A stretch of DNA of 64,000 nt from Salinibacterium sp. SWN248 (GTDB taxonomy: Bacteria > Actinomycetota > Actinomycetes > Actinomycetales > Microbacteriaceae): NCBI RefSeq assembly GCF_015864575.1, contig NZ_JADYWW010000001.1, positions 496,001 through 560,000 on the forward strand, given 5' to 3'. Within the stretch, counting starts at the first letter, position 1. The number at the start of each line of letters is the position of its first letter. Position numbers and translations under genes: made by a program. This document shows positions 26,741-36,028 of the stretch, piece by piece. The notes below the pieces were generated by a model. It worked only from the letters and a program-made list of their open reading frames with translations. It ran no database searches and was not told the DNA's origin.

Positions 26741-29092
26741 CTAGGCGCCGAAGGCCTTCGCGAGCGTTCCTTGGTGAGCAGTGAGCAGTTCTTCGAGGGT
26801 CAGCGTGAACTGGTCTTGAATTTCCAGTGCGGGGGAGGCGGCATCCGTGACTCCGATGCGCACGGCAGGGTAGCCGCGGCCTTCGCAGAGTCCGCGGAAT
26901 TTCACGTCGTCTTCGCGCGGGATCGAGACGACCATGCGGCCGGTTGATTCGCTGAAGAGTGCGGTAGCCGCGTCGATTTCGTCGCGCTCGAGCAGTTCGC
27001 CGAGCCACACGCGAGCGCCAACGCCGAAGCGCATGACAGATTCGGCGAGGGTTTGGGCGAGTCCACCGTCGGCGAGGTCGTGGGCGCTGGCGATGATGTT
27101 CTGCTCGTTGCCAGCCTTGATGAGGTCCGCGAGGCGACGTTCGCCGGCGAGGTCGACCTTGGGCGGCAGACCACCGAGGTGGTCGTGGATTGTGCCGGCC
27201 CAGGCCGAGCCGTCTAGCTCAAGCGCGGTGGTGCCAAGCAGGTAGATGTTGTTGCCTTCGTCTTGCCAGCCGCTCGGGATGCGCTCAGCAACGTCACGGA
27301 TCAGGCCGAGCACCGCGACCACAGGGGTCGGGTGGATGGGCACATCGCCGGTCTGGTTGTAGAACGAGACGTTCCCGCCGGTGACGGGGATTTCCATCTC
27401 GAGGCAAGCATCCGCGAGACCTTCAACGGCCTTGCTGAACTGCCACATCACTTCGGGGTTCTCGGGGCTGCCGAAGTTGAGGCAGTCACTGACGGCGACG
27501 GGGTTGGCGCCGGTGGCGGCCACGTTGCGGAACGCTTCGGCGAGAGCAAGCTGGGCTCCGGCGTAAGGGTCGAGCTGGCAGAAGCGACCGTTGGCGTCGG
27601 TCGCGACAGAGAAGCCGAGACCGCTCTCTTCGTCGATGCGCACCATGCCGGCGTCATCCGGGAAGCTTAGGGCGGTGTTGCCGAGAACGTAGCGGTCGTA
27701 CTGGTCGGTGATCCAGCTCTTGTCGGCGAGGTTGGGGCTCGCGAGCAGCTGCAGCATCTGGTCGCGCAGCTCGATGCCGTCCTTGGGGCGTGCGAGGCCC
27801 GAGGCGCTGTCGGCCTGAAGCTTGTCGATCCACTTGGGGTACGCAACGGGGCGGTCGTAGACGGGGCCATCGATGGCGACGGTGCGCGGCTCGACGTTCA
27901 CGATTTCTTCGTCGTGCCAGTTGATGATGAGGCGGCCGGTGTCGGTGACTTCACCGAGCACGCTGGTTTCGACGTCCCACTTCTCAACGACCTTGAGGAA
28001 GCCTTCGAGCTTCTCGGGCTTCACGATCGCCATCATGCGTTCTTGGCTTTCGGACATCAGAATTTCTTCTGCCGTGAGGGTGGGGTCGCGCAGCAGTACC
28101 TTCTCGAGTTCGATGAACATTCCACCGTCACCGTTGGAGGCGAGCTCGCTCGTCGCGCAGCTGATCCCGGCAGCACCGAGGTCTTGGATGCCCTCCACGA
28201 GGTCACCCTGGAAGAGTTCGAGGCAGCACTCGATGAGTACCTTTTCGGCGAAGGGGTCGCCGACCTGAACGGCGGGGCGCTTGGTTGGCCCGCCTTCGGA
28301 GAAGGAATCGGAGGCGAGGATGGATGCTCCACCGATGCCATCGCCACCGGTGCGGGCACCGAACAGCACAACCTTGTTGCCCACGCCGCGAGCGTTAGCC
28401 AGGTGCAGGTCTTCGTGGCGCAGCACTCCCACGGCCAGCGCGTTGACGAGCGGGTTGGCCTGATAGACGGAGTCGAAGTAGGTTTCGCCGCCAATGTTGG
28501 GCAGGCCGAGGCAATTGCCGTAGAAGCTGATGCCCGAAACGACACCCTTGGCAACGCGAGCGGTGTCTGGATTGTCGATGGCGCCGAAGCGGAGCGCATC
28601 CATGACAGCAACGGGGCGAGCACCCATGGAGATGATGTCGCGCACGATGCCGCCGACACCGGTCGCAGCACCCTGGAAGGGCTCGATGTAGCTGGGGTGG
28701 TTGTGGCTTTCGATCTTGAAGGTGACAGCCCAACCCTCACCAACATCGATAACACCGGCGTTTTCGCCCATGCCAACCATGAGGTTCTTGGTCATGTTCT
28801 CGCTAACCTTCTTGCCAAACTGGCGAAGGTAGTTCTTGGAAGACTTATAGGAGCAGTGCTCGCTCCACATGACGGAATACATGGCGAGCTCGCCGCTCGT
28901 GGGGCGGCGGCCCAGAATCTCACGAATCTTCGCGTACTCATCGGCCTTGAGGCCGAGGGCGCCGTAGGGCTGCTCTTTCTCGGGCGTAGCCATCGCGTTC
29001 GATACCGTGTCGGCAACATGCTGGCGGGAATTGGTTGAGACGTCAGTCACGAGGGGCTTCTCCCAGAAGATTATGGATGCCGGGGTGCTCAC
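26741..29092 (-). CDS. purL: Phosphoribosylformylglycinamidine synthase, small PurL subunit
   Basis: ATP-dependent synthesis of FGAM in purine biosynthesis, using ammonia from PurQ. The 783-residue protein is the small type of PurL and contains [53 protein letters not shown], and the C-terminal [19 protein letters not shown] and [17 protein letters not shown] blocks. ATG 29092 gives about 33 residues more than the conserved core; an internal start near MATPEKEQ is possible. PurQ and PurS are on the same strand about 20 kb away. Confidence 0.97.
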   Translation of the reverse strand: MSTPASIIFWEKPLVTDVSTNSRQHVADTVSNAMATPEKEQPYGALGLKADEYAKIREILGRRPTSGELAMYSVMWSEHCSYKSSKNYLRQFGKKVSENMTKNLMVGMGENAGVIDVGEGWAVTFKIESHNHPSYIEPFQGAATGVGGIVRDIISMGARPVAVMDALRFGAIDNPDTARVAKGVVSGISFYGNCLGLPNIGGETYFDSVYQANPLVNALAVGVLRHEDLHLANARGVGNKVVLFGARTGGDGIGGASILASDSFSEGGPTKRPAVQVGDPFAEKVLIECCLELFQGDLVEGIQDLGAAGISCATSELASNGDGGMFIELEKVLLRDPTLTAEEILMSESQERMMAIVKPEKLEGFLKVVEKWDVETSVLGEVTDTGRLIINWHDEEIVNVEPRTVAIDGPVYDRPVAYPKWIDKLQADSASGLARPKDGIELRDQMLQLLASPNLADKSWITDQYDRYVLGNTALSFPDDAGMVRIDEESGLGFSVATDANGRFCQLDPYAGAQLALAEAFRNVAATGANPVAVSDCLNFGSPENPEVMWQFSKAVEGLADACLEMEIPVTGGNVSFYNQTGDVPIHPTPVVAVLGLIRDVAERIPSGWQDEGNNIYLLGTTALELDGSAWAGTIHDHLGGLPPKVDLAGERRLADLIKAGNEQNIIASAHDLADGGLAQTLAESVMRFGVGARVWLGELLERDEIDAATALFSESTGRMVVSIPREDDVKFRGLCEGRGYPAVRIGVTDAASPALEIQDQFTLTLEELLTAHQGTLAKAFGA

Positions 29093-29139
29093 GCCGGCCG
29101 CCTCCAGTCTACCTAGGTGCGCGGGCGCGCTTCAGCGCG

Positions 29140-29535
29140 TCAGAAGGCCATTAGAGCGAAGCCCGCAATGATACTCAGGAGGCCGATTCCGGTGAGGATC
29201 GAGCCGATGATGAGGGCAATGTTCGTGCGGCGGGGCCGCGCGAGACTCCACCGCGAGGGATGGCACTGGTCGTAATACAGAGCGACTTGAGCGCCGACAT
29301 CCATGATGGGAACTTCTGACGGCTCGTGAAGGATGGAGTATTGCTTGCCGTCGCTATCGGACCACCGAAAACCTTGAAAGCCTCCGGCTTCGAAAACCTC
29401 GGCGGTGGTCGCGATCCATTTGCACGCCCGCAGAGCGAGAATCCACCCGAAAAGGAGCAGCGGGATGCCGGGGACGAGTCCGACCCAGGACATCGTTTCG
29501 AGCACCACTCCTAAAGCGCCCTCAGGTCCGGTCAT
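29140..29535 (-). CDS. Small membrane protein, DUF3592-like
   Basis: The 131-residue protein has a helix at each end (VPGIPLLLFGWILALRA and TNIALIIGSILTGIGLLSIIAGFALMAF) with a ~55-residue extracytoplasmic beta region between (YSILHEPSEVPIMDVGAQVALYYD). This layout, including the CKWIATTAEV segment before the domain, is that of DUF3592 proteins. Function is unknown. Confidence 0.65.
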   Translation of the reverse strand: MTGPEGALGVVLETMSWVGLVPGIPLLLFGWILALRACKWIATTAEVFEAGGFQGFRWSDSDGKQYSILHEPSEVPIMDVGAQVALYYDQCHPSRWSLARPRRTNIALIIGSILTGIGLLSIIAGFALMAF

Positions 29536-29634
29536 TGTGCAATATTATCGGCTGAGTTGCTCAGGAAGCGTGGGCGTCGGAGGGGGAATTGCTGCAGGCC
29601 ATTCCGACATACCTGCAGTCGCTATGACCGACTT

Positions 29635-29745
29635 TCAGTGCATCGCGAAGTTCGTCAGCGTAATGCTGCGTCTAACCGGATGCTGTTTTGCGGTGAGGAC
29701 GAATCCGAAACGTTCGAAGAATGGCCTGGCTGGTAGTCCGCTCCC
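29635..29745 (-). pseudogene. C-terminal fragment of a GNAT acetyltransferase
   Basis: About 35 codons ending at TGA 29637-29635 read PFFERFGFVLTAKQHP, then RRSITLTNFAMH. This is the classic GNAT C-terminus (the beta5 hairpin after motif A). No start, acetyl-CoA motif or other part of the enzyme is present upstream before the next gene, so it is a truncated relic. Confidence 0.6.
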
Positions 29746-29756
29746 AGACCCATCGT

Positions 29757-30158
29757 TCACCATCTGACGTCCGCTACGCACAGCCCGTTTTCGGCCTTGC
29801 GGTAGAAGACAAAACTTGGGCTGACGTCGCTAGTCTCACTCCATCCTTCGAGGTTGATGCTCCACGAGGCGTCGAGCGACGGACGATCGATCGAGATGTC
29901 GGCGCTGAACTGTTCGGGCTCTCCGGCACGCAACCCGTTCCACGCTTGCGGGTCACCAAAGTCCGCTGCAAAGTCTTCGCACGCGAGCGCATCTTGATCA
30001 CCCGAGGATGCAGCGCGGATGAGCTGCTTTGTCGTGTCGATGACACGAGCACCGTCGGCGCCCCAGACGGCGGTGTCGACCCAGCGCCCCGAAAGGATCG
30101 CCACGGCGATGACCGCAATGATCACGCCAGCAATCCGCATGAGCGTTCGCGTATTCAT
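29757..30158 (-). CDS. Hypothetical membrane-anchored exported protein
   Basis: The 133-residue product has one N-terminal membrane segment (IAGVIIAVIAVAILSG) and an exported domain of ~105 residues with two Cys (in LACEDFAADFG and NGLCVADVRW). I do not recognise a family. It lies in a run of small envelope proteins, all on the minus strand. Confidence 0.6.
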   Translation of the reverse strand: MNTRTLMRIAGVIIAVIAVAILSGRWVDTAVWGADGARVIDTTKQLIRAASSGDQDALACEDFAADFGDPQAWNGLRAGEPEQFSADISIDRPSLDASWSINLEGWSETSDVSPSFVFYRKAENGLCVADVRW

Positions 30159-30174
30159 GGGGTAACCATAAGCG

Positions 30175-30411
30175 TCAGGTGTTGGAGCGCGACTCGTTGT
30201 TGAGTCCAGGCAGGCTGACGACGAAGCCCCCGATCATGATGACCCCGGCAATGCCCCCAACGATGAAGGGGAGCAGGAATGAGGGAGGCGCCGCGTTGAG
30301 TGGCCCCGCTTCATCAACCCACGTGCCGTACTGGATGCCGTAGAAGAACAGCACCACAAGAATGGCCGCGCCCAGCAGGCCGCTCGTCACTGACCAGATT
30401 CGGTTTCGCAT
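30175..30411 (-). CDS. Hypothetical two-helix membrane protein
   Basis: The 78-residue product has two membrane segments (GLLGAAILVVLFFYGIQYG and LLPFIVGGIAGVIMIGGFVVSL) separated by a short loop. It ends 17 bases before the ATG of the neighbouring exported protein, so they are likely one unit. No family is recognised. Confidence 0.6.
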   Translation of the reverse strand: MRNRIWSVTSGLLGAAILVVLFFYGIQYGTWVDEAGPLNAAPPSFLLPFIVGGIAGVIMIGGFVVSLPGLNNESRSNT

Positions 30412-30477
30412 ATTTGGGTCCTCCGCGAGTGGATAAAAGTAAATGACGGTCGAGTGTTGCGTGCGCCGCTCGAGCAG

Positions 30478-31077
30478 TTAGCCCTGACCAGGCCCGCCCC
30501 AGCGACCACCGTCGGGAGGTTCTGGGCACACGGAGTCTTCACGGAAGACTCCGATTTCCGCGCGTACGGCCACTCCGTTAGCGGTGCGGTTCACGGTGTA
30601 GGCGATGCCTTCGAGGGATTCTGGTTCGGGAACGTTGCCGAGGGTCACGGTGTCGTATTCGGTTTCATCGTCAACCGTGATCGGGATCGGAACCGGATCG
30701 TTCAGACCGGCTGTGGGGTGCTCTTTGAGCCAGTTTGCAGTATCGATTACGTCGGCACCCGCGATGGTCCAGTACGCGGTCCGAGTTTCCATGGGCGAGC
30801 ACGGCCAGGCGTAGTACGAGTAAGAGAAGGGGTAGGTCGATGCCGGGGTGCTTTCGGACGGCACGGCGCCGGACGGCAGGACCGCGCCTTCGAGCCACGA
30901 ATCCGCCTTCGCGACGGCGGCGACATCCACCTTCGTGGGGGTGGCGGTGGCACTGGGAGAGGGGGAAGTGGATAGCGATGGTTCCGGAGCGGCAGCGCCG
31001 TCATCCGCTACCGTTGCGCACCCCGCCAGAAGCACAGCGCTGACCGACAAGACGAAGACACTGCGTAGACGTGGCAT
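30478..31077 (-). CDS. Hypothetical lipoprotein
   Basis: The 199-residue product has a signal peptide and lipobox LLAGC (about residues 16-20), a Ser/Pro/Thr-rich linker (SLSTSPSPSATATPTK), and an extracellular domain with three further Cys. It is lipid-anchored. The C-terminal tail is Gly/Pro-rich. No family is recognised. Confidence 0.75.
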   Translation of the reverse strand: MPRLRSVFVLSVSAVLLAGCATVADDGAAAPEPSLSTSPSPSATATPTKVDVAAVAKADSWLEGAVLPSGAVPSESTPASTYPFSYSYYAWPCSPMETRTAYWTIAGADVIDTANWLKEHPTAGLNDPVPIPITVDDETEYDTVTLGNVPEPESLEGIAYTVNRTANGVAVRAEIGVFREDSVCPEPPDGGRWGGPGQG

Positions 31078-31126
31078 TTGCTCACCTTACGTCGCGAAGG
31101 CGACTCTGGCTAGATGGTCGCCGCGA

Positions 31127-31999
31127 TCAGACCGCGGCGAGATCGAGCGAGCGCTTACGGCCCGGCAGCGCGAACCAGCGGCCGTCGTGCTGGCCGACGC
31201 GGATCGGATGCGCGAAGGCGGTCGTCACATTCTCGGTGGTCAAGACCTGTTCGGCTGGCCCGGCCTGCGAGATCCGACCGTTCGCAATCAAAGCGGCATG
31301 GGATGTCGTGGAGGGCAGTTCTTCGAGGTGGTGCGTCACGAGAATCGAGGCCAGCCGCGGAAAGTTGTGGGTGAGCGAATCGATGGTTTCGAGGAGTTGC
31401 TCGCGTGCCGCGACATCCAACCCGGTGCTGGGTTCGTCGAGAAGTAGCAGGTCAGGTTCGGCGATCAGGGCGCGTGCGATGAGGGCTCGGCCACGTTCTC
31501 CCTGCGACAACGTCGGCCAGCGGTGGGCATCCTTGCCTGCCAGCCCCATCTGTTCGATCAGTTCTGTCGCGCGGTTTGCCTGCTGCGCGGAGGGATCCCA
31601 GCGTGCGGGAATCTCGAGGGATCCGGTGAGGCCGGTGAGCACGACATCCCGAATCGTGAGGGGTGCGTGAAGCGGATGACGCGGGTTGACGTGCCCGATG
31701 GAACGACGCAGCGCCTGCAGTTCCACCCGCCCGAGGCGTTGCCCGAGGATGTCCACGGTTCCAGACGTCGGGTGGGTTGACGCGCCCACGAAACCGAGGA
31801 TGGTGCTCTTGCCGGCGCCGTTGGGACCGAGGAGCGCCCAGTGTTCGCCCGCGCGCACGGTGAGGTCGACCTCGTGGAGGATGGTGCGCTCGCCGCGGCG
31901 GAAGGTCACGCCGCGCAGCTCGACGACGATGGGGTTGCTGGTCACGATGGGGGTTTGGCTCACGAGGGTGCTTTCGCTGATGAGGGTGCTGTTGTTCAT
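31127..31999 (-). CDS. ABC transporter ATP-binding protein
   Basis: The 290-residue protein has Walker A LLGPNGAGKSTIL, a Q-loop-like HVNPRHP, the signature LSQGERGRALIARAL and Walker B LLLLDEPSTGLD, with the switch His in VTHHLEELP. It most resembles the ModF/iron-siderophore stand-alone ATPases. No permease gene is adjacent. The frame extends to 32041, but ATG 31999 overlaps the GntR stop (ATGA) and is the likely start. Confidence 0.85.
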   Translation of the reverse strand: MNNSTLISESTLVSQTPIVTSNPIVVELRGVTFRRGERTILHEVDLTVRAGEHWALLGPNGAGKSTILGFVGASTHPTSGTVDILGQRLGRVELQALRRSIGHVNPRHPLHAPLTIRDVVLTGLTGSLEIPARWDPSAQQANRATELIEQMGLAGKDAHRWPTLSQGERGRALIARALIAEPDLLLLDEPSTGLDVAAREQLLETIDSLTHNFPRLASILVTHHLEELPSTTSHAALIANGRISQAGPAEQVLTTENVTTAFAHPIRVGQHDGRWFALPGRKRSLDLAAV

Positions 32000-32667
32000 G
32001 AGAGGGCTCGATGCACGCCGGTGAGGTGCGCCCGGCTGCACTCGGCCGCGGCGGCCGGGTTTCGTTCAGCGATTGCTTCGACGAGTGCGACGTGGGCGGC
32101 TTGGTCTGCGTCGTAGTCGTGGATGGGGCGCAGCTTCAGCATCTCAATCATTGCGACGCGCACTCGCGGCACGAAGCCGTCGAACAGTTCGAGCAGCACT
32201 TCGTTGTGGGATGCCGCGACGACTTCCCGGTGGAGCGCCATGTCGACGTCAACGAACTCTTCGAGTGGGTGTTCCGTGCCCGAGCGGCGGGCAAGTGCTC
32301 GGCGCATCGCCCGCAGGTCTGATGGTGTCCGCCGGTGCGCCGCGAGTGCTGCCGCTTCGGCCTCGATTGCAACGCGGGCCTCGATGACTGAGGCGATAGA
32401 CACTCGGCGCAACACGACATCCCAGTCCTCGGCGATGTCGGTCGAGATTACAAAGACACCGGAGCCTTGGCGGCTTTCGAGCACGCCTTGCCCGGCGAGT
32501 TCGCGGATGGCCTCCCGCAACGTGGAGCGCCCGACACCGATCTCAAGGGCCAGCGTCGTCTCGCCCGGCAGCTTATGCCCCAGGGGCCACTCGCCGGCAC
32601 GGATACGCCCGAGCAGCACTTCGGCTGCCTGCGCTGCAAGCCGACCGTGTTGCACTGCTGGTGTCAT
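31996..32667 (-). CDS. GntR family regulator, FadR (FCD) type
   Basis: The 223-residue protein has an N-terminal winged helix (LPGETTLALEIGVGRSTLREAIRELAGQGVLESRQGSG, split here as family-typical) and a C-terminal helical FCD domain with the metal-binding Asp/His pattern (VDVDMALHREVVAASHN, then HVALVEAIAERN). It controls genes in response to an organic acid or similar effector. It is translationally coupled to the ABC ATPase gene. A candidate operator lies upstream. Confidence 0.9.
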   Translation of the reverse strand: MTPAVQHGRLAAQAAEVLLGRIRAGEWPLGHKLPGETTLALEIGVGRSTLREAIRELAGQGVLESRQGSGVFVISTDIAEDWDVVLRRVSIASVIEARVAIEAEAAALAAHRRTPSDLRAMRRALARRSGTEHPLEEFVDVDMALHREVVAASHNEVLLELFDGFVPRVRVAMIEMLKLRPIHDYDADQAAHVALVEAIAERNPAAAAECSRAHLTGVHRALS

Positions 32668-32689
32668 GCAGGTGCTCCCGTCGCAGTGT

Positions 32690-32721
32690 TTGTCTATCGT
32701 GAAACTCTACACCTCAGACAA
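32690..32721 (-). promoter_or_regulatory. Inverted repeat and weak promoter upstream of the GntR gene
   Basis: TTGTCT (32690-32695) and AGACAA (32716-32721) form an inverted repeat 23-54 bases upstream of the GntR start. On the minus strand the distal TTGTCT can serve as a -35, with GATAGA (32693-32698) 17 bases downstream. FCD-GntR operators often contain TTGTCTGA-like halves, so autoregulation is plausible. Confidence 0.35.
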
Positions 32722-33102
32722 GTTGGGGTTCGGCGTTCCCACGCCAGGCAATGCCAATGATGTGGCCCGTCTGGTTGGGGCTGCCGGCGAGCAGCTTCTA
32801 GAGCTGCTCGAATTCCTGTCGTTTTTTGAACCAAGACTGCTGCAGGGATACTCCTCTTCAGGCATTGCGGGGGGTGTTCACACCGTATCGAAAACGGGCT
32901 GGCGGGAGTTGGTGCTGGTGTCAGCCGGGGCTACACTCCGTCGCTGATTGAAGTCGACGCGCTAGCAGCTTCTTGGCTGTCGCGAATACGGCTTCGTGGT
33001 TCTAGGAACAGGCCTGCCGCGGTGCAGTCGCGGCGGGAAAATGGCATCCTGACCATTGGCGTGCTCGAATTCGTGGCGCCTGCCGCGGGGTCGAGCGGCC
33101 CT
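32722..33102. other. Non-coding stretch at the left edge of the accessory patch
   Basis: About 380 bases lie between the GntR control region and the stop of the two-wHTH gene. Neither strand has an ORF with a start, ribosome-binding site and recognisable product; a plus-strand frame is open to 32947 but begins inside the GntR gene. No repeat, tRNA or transposase fragment was identified. It may hold decayed DNA. Confidence 0.4.
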
Positions 33103-34104
33103 TCAACTGCGAGCTAGCTGGGTTCGTAACTCGTGGATCACTTTCGACGGGGCGTGTTCTCCGAACCCTGCAGTGCTTAGGCCAAGTCTGTGGGTCCGGA
33201 GCTCGAGGTTTTCCGCTCTGCCGTCTTTGTGCCGGCCCACTTCTTGGACTTCCAGCAGGCCGAACCACTCCAAAGTTTTTCGAGCTGACGAGTAGGCATC
33301 TCGGTGGATTCCGTAATTCTTGAGACGAATTTCGGGTGGAATTACAACGAGCCCACCCTCAGGCCATCCGCCTTCTTGACACGCGACCATAAGCAAAAGA
33401 GCGATTTCTGAGTCCTCGAGGACATGCAACCAGCCGTTCGCTATGAAGCCATTGGGTACAGCGAAAATGGATTCCCCGGGTACCGGAACGCGATACTCCT
33501 CGGCTTCTCCGACGGACTCGACTCCACGTTCATTTAGAAGAGCAAAGTCGTCGAAACGGTTACGAGCTCTCGGTTCGCCCGGGATCGAAACTAATCCAGC
33601 CTTGGCTAGCCTGCGAAGCGCGCTGCGTACACTTCGCGCGCGCTTGTCGCGAGCCGTTAGATAGACCCCGTTGCTGTGGCTGTCAGTCGCATCGGCGACG
33701 AGTAAGTCCGCCCATCCAAGGTGCTTTGAGTCCCCTGCAATAGGGATGTCGAACTCATGCAGCCGGGCCTTCTCGCCTGGTTTACGTTTCGTCTGCACCA
33801 GCGCAAAAACTATAAGGGCGAACCGTAGTGATCCTCCGCGGCTGGTGATGAGGCGGGTCGCGGGTGGGCGCAGGGCGTGCGGCGGGGCTTTTCTGTCAGA
33901 GGCATCAGGCGCAGTGTCCTTGTCTCGGAAGGAGAAGCCCGAACGCAAGAGGAGTCCTGCCGCCGGCATTGGGGCCGGCATCGATTTGTAGACTCTTTCG
34001 ATCCTGTCGACGTGTTCGGCTCGGTCTAGGCGGCGTAGACGCGCCTCGAGCTTCGAAAATTCTTTCGTGGTCGGGCGCCGCGTCGAATCCGCTGAAACAC
34101 TCAT
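33103..34104 (-). CDS. Hypothetical protein with two winged-helix-like segments
   Basis: The frame runs from ATG 34128 or ATG 34104; I use the latter (333 residues, MSVSADSTRRPTTKEF). There is a basic N-terminal coiled region (FSKLEARLRRLDRAEHVDRIERVYK). Two segments look like winged helices: RDKRARSVRSALRRLAKAGLVSI, and SEIALLLMVACQEGG to SSARKTLEWFGLLEVQE. Such double-wHTH layouts occur in replication initiators and mobile-element regulators, but I do not recognise a family. It lies in the accessory patch beside the AbiF gene. Confidence 0.6.
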   Translation of the reverse strand: MSVSADSTRRPTTKEFSKLEARLRRLDRAEHVDRIERVYKSMPAPMPAAGLLLRSGFSFRDKDTAPDASDRKAPPHALRPPATRLITSRGGSLRFALIVFALVQTKRKPGEKARLHEFDIPIAGDSKHLGWADLLVADATDSHSNGVYLTARDKRARSVRSALRRLAKAGLVSIPGEPRARNRFDDFALLNERGVESVGEAEEYRVPVPGESIFAVPNGFIANGWLHVLEDSEIALLLMVACQEGGWPEGGLVVIPPEIRLKNYGIHRDAYSSARKTLEWFGLLEVQEVGRHKDGRAENLELRTHRLGLSTAGFGEHAPSKVIHELRTQLARS

Positions 34105-34310
34105 TAGAACAACCCCAAGATGCATCAAAATAGTCTGAACGTTTTAACCGGCCAGTACGATCATCGCTTACAAGTTGGATATTGGTGTCTGGCTGGTTGA
34201 AGCGTCTTCTCATCCTAGTGGAAAACCCTCGTGCGTTGTGGGGTAATGATCACACGAGGCGCTGAGGGTCAGCGTGAACGGGCATCACAATCGTGAAGGA
34301 GGTGGCTAGG

Positions 34311-34508
34311 GTGGCGAGCAAACACCGGGTGCGGGCAGGCATCGAGCGGGCAGGAATGTGGTCGACCATCACCGGAGCTGTGCATGCTGGTTGGGGCCCG
34401 ACTGTGCGATTGCTTATGGTCTTGGCGATTCTTGGCGCGGTTTTTATCGCTGCTAGCGACAGTGCAGCTTTGTCTGCTTTCTGGTCGTTTTTGGCGGCTA
34501 GCCGATGA
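34311..34508 (+). CDS. Small membrane protein
   Basis: The 65-residue product starts at GTG 34311 with an AAGGAGG site at 34296-34302, eight bases upstream; the in-frame GTG 34293 would lie before that site. It has one clear membrane segment (VRLLMVLAILGAVFIAASDSAAL) after a basic N-terminus (SKHRVRAGIERAG). It could be holin-like or an accessory membrane component, but no family is recognised. Confidence 0.6.
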   Translation: MASKHRVRAGIERAGMWSTITGAVHAGWGPTVRLLMVLAILGAVFIAASDSAALSAFWSFLAASR

Positions 34509-34552
34509 ACCCCGACTGCTATTCATGTGGAGAATGGTCGGTGACTGATTCT

Positions 34553-35974
34553 TCAGGTGACGATTTGCCGCCCAGCGGGTACTAGGTCAGTCGAGGACCA
34601 AAGCCGGCTCGCCTCCAAGACTGAGTCTGGGTCAATCTCGAGTTGCTGGATTGGCGATAGCTCAAAACCGTTGGCGGTCGAAACGCTCGACCACCATTCT
34701 TGCGCTCTCAATGACTGTGCGCTTTGATCTTTTTCGATTTTCACAATACGCGAGAACAGATTTGCGTTCACATGGCCGACGATCGGCAGAAAGCTGTTTT
34801 CGGCAAATTGGAACGCGGGATAGTAGGTCTGGGGGCCAAGCTTGTGCGCGATCAATGCGCCTCTAGACCGAAGGTACTGGAGCCAGTCCTTCTGGGCTTT
34901 CTCATTCCCTTTCGTTGACACATGCAGCCGTGCCTCTGCATTGTTCAAGCATTCCAGAGCGTCGATAGCATCGACCAACCGGCTGATGATGGGAGCGCCT
35001 CGATATTTGGGCTCCCAGATTCGTTCGTTCTGCCAGCCAGGGGGAAAGCCGAGGTTTCTCAACGAAACATCCCCTTGACGGGCAAAGTCAGTGATCACGT
35101 CCAGTGCCCGGGCGTACCAGCAAGACTCAGGCTGAATGCGAGCGAGGAAGAAGCGGATAACAGTCAGAGTCCCGTACACCTTGCGAAGGGCGATCGAATC
35201 TAGATGTTGGAGTTCGGGCAGGGTTGTTTTTGCTGGCGGCGGCACGACCACGTCGAGGGTGCGATTCCACAACCGTCCGTGGTGTGCGCATATGTTTCGC
35301 ACGTGTCGGAGGTGGTTGATCCACTTCTCCATCGTTGCGCTATCGCCATCGCCATTCCGATCAAGGATTTCGAAGCGCGCCGCGATTAGCTTGCGGTCGT
35401 TATCCTGCATCATCTTGAAGAGGTTGCGCAGCGTTCCAAGGGACATCACCTCGGTCGCAGCCCACACTGGGAGTCGAGAGCCGTACCGGCGGCGGAAGTG
35501 TTTCACGAATTCTTCTTGTGAACGCCTTTCCTCGCGGTTGTAGGCCTCTACCCACTCCGCTTGATCGGACCGAAATACGGCTGTGTCATTTGCGGCCCAG
35601 ACGCCTGCAGAAGGCGCGAGCGAGGAGGGGTTCCGATGCGCGAAACTCGACCGGCGGCCTAGACGGTGCCCCACGTGAAAGCGAAGCGCGATTTCAATTT
35701 GCCCAATGCCCTCGAGAACTACAAGGCGCAGTTGCTCGTCGAGGTTATAGAGCAACTCCAGCTTCCGCAGAGAAGTGCCGTCTTTCACCCTGCTTGACGA
35801 AGAATTCTTTCTGTAAAAGTAGGTATACCCAGATAGCCGGTAATAACCACAACGGCGCAGAAAATCCTCTGCGTAAGCGTCGTCCCCTACGTCAATTCCT
35901 CGACTTTTGAGGATGTCTACTTGTTCGGGTATTGACGCGAATGGCTTCGAATATCCTGTAGAAGAAAAGTCCAT
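34553..35974 (-). CDS. Abi_2/AbiF-type abortive infection protein (HEPN RNase family)
   Basis: The 473-residue protein matches Abi_2 from the start: ASIPEQVDILKSRGI, the RRCGYYRLSGYTYFYRK block and NLDEQLRLVVLEGIGQIEIALR. The HEPN-type RX4H motif is at R226-H231 in HVRNICAHHGRLWN. AbiF/AbiD proteins give phage abortive infection; AbiF-type genes are known to be preceded by a structured RNA and have been proposed as relatives of Cas13's ancestor. At 473 residues it is longer than a typical ~300-340-residue family member, with an extra C-terminal domain of about 130 residues. The ATG is ten bases from a strong hairpin, with no ribosome-binding site. It is more AT-rich than its neighbours, suggesting transfer. 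Confidence 0.85.
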   Translation of the reverse strand: MDFSSTGYSKPFASIPEQVDILKSRGIDVGDDAYAEDFLRRCGYYRLSGYTYFYRKNSSSSRVKDGTSLRKLELLYNLDEQLRLVVLEGIGQIEIALRFHVGHRLGRRSSFAHRNPSSLAPSAGVWAANDTAVFRSDQAEWVEAYNREERRSQEEFVKHFRRRYGSRLPVWAATEVMSLGTLRNLFKMMQDNDRKLIAARFEILDRNGDGDSATMEKWINHLRHVRNICAHHGRLWNRTLDVVVPPPAKTTLPELQHLDSIALRKVYGTLTVIRFFLARIQPESCWYARALDVITDFARQGDVSLRNLGFPPGWQNERIWEPKYRGAPIISRLVDAIDALECLNNAEARLHVSTKGNEKAQKDWLQYLRSRGALIAHKLGPQTYYPAFQFAENSFLPIVGHVNANLFSRIVKIEKDQSAQSLRAQEWWSSVSTANGFELSPIQQLEIDPDSVLEASRLWSSTDLVPAGRQIVT

Positions 35975-35983
35975 AAAAGAAAG

Positions 35984-36026
35984 CTAGCCGCCTCTCCTAC
36001 GGAGAGAACGGCTAGTCGTAATAAAT
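35984..36026 (-). ncRNA. Structured RNA upstream of the AbiF gene (abiF-RNA-like hairpin)
   Basis: On the minus strand a hairpin spans 36015-35984: outer stem CTAGCCG/CGGCTAG (7 bp), a small internal bulge (TT opposite G), inner stem CTCTCC/GGAGAG (6 bp) and a GTA loop. It is followed by CTTTCTTTT directly before the ATG, the form of an intrinsic terminator, so a short RNA may end here. The RNA 5' end is estimated at about 36022-36026 from the promoter. Weinberg and co-workers described an abiF RNA motif upstream of such genes; whether this fold matches that model cannot be tested here. Confidence 0.55.
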
Positions 36027-36028
36027 TT

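Noticed and set aside
27914-29038. A 374-codon plus-strand frame opposite purL
   Set aside because: Shadow of purL; no ribosome-binding site and no recognisable product.
32722-33102. Possible insertion-sequence remnant left of the accessory patch
   Set aside because: No transposase motif or terminal inverted repeat could be identified on either strand.
34293-34310. GTG 34293 as start of the small membrane protein
   Set aside because: The AAGGAGG ribosome-binding site lies inside that extension and correctly serves GTG 34311.
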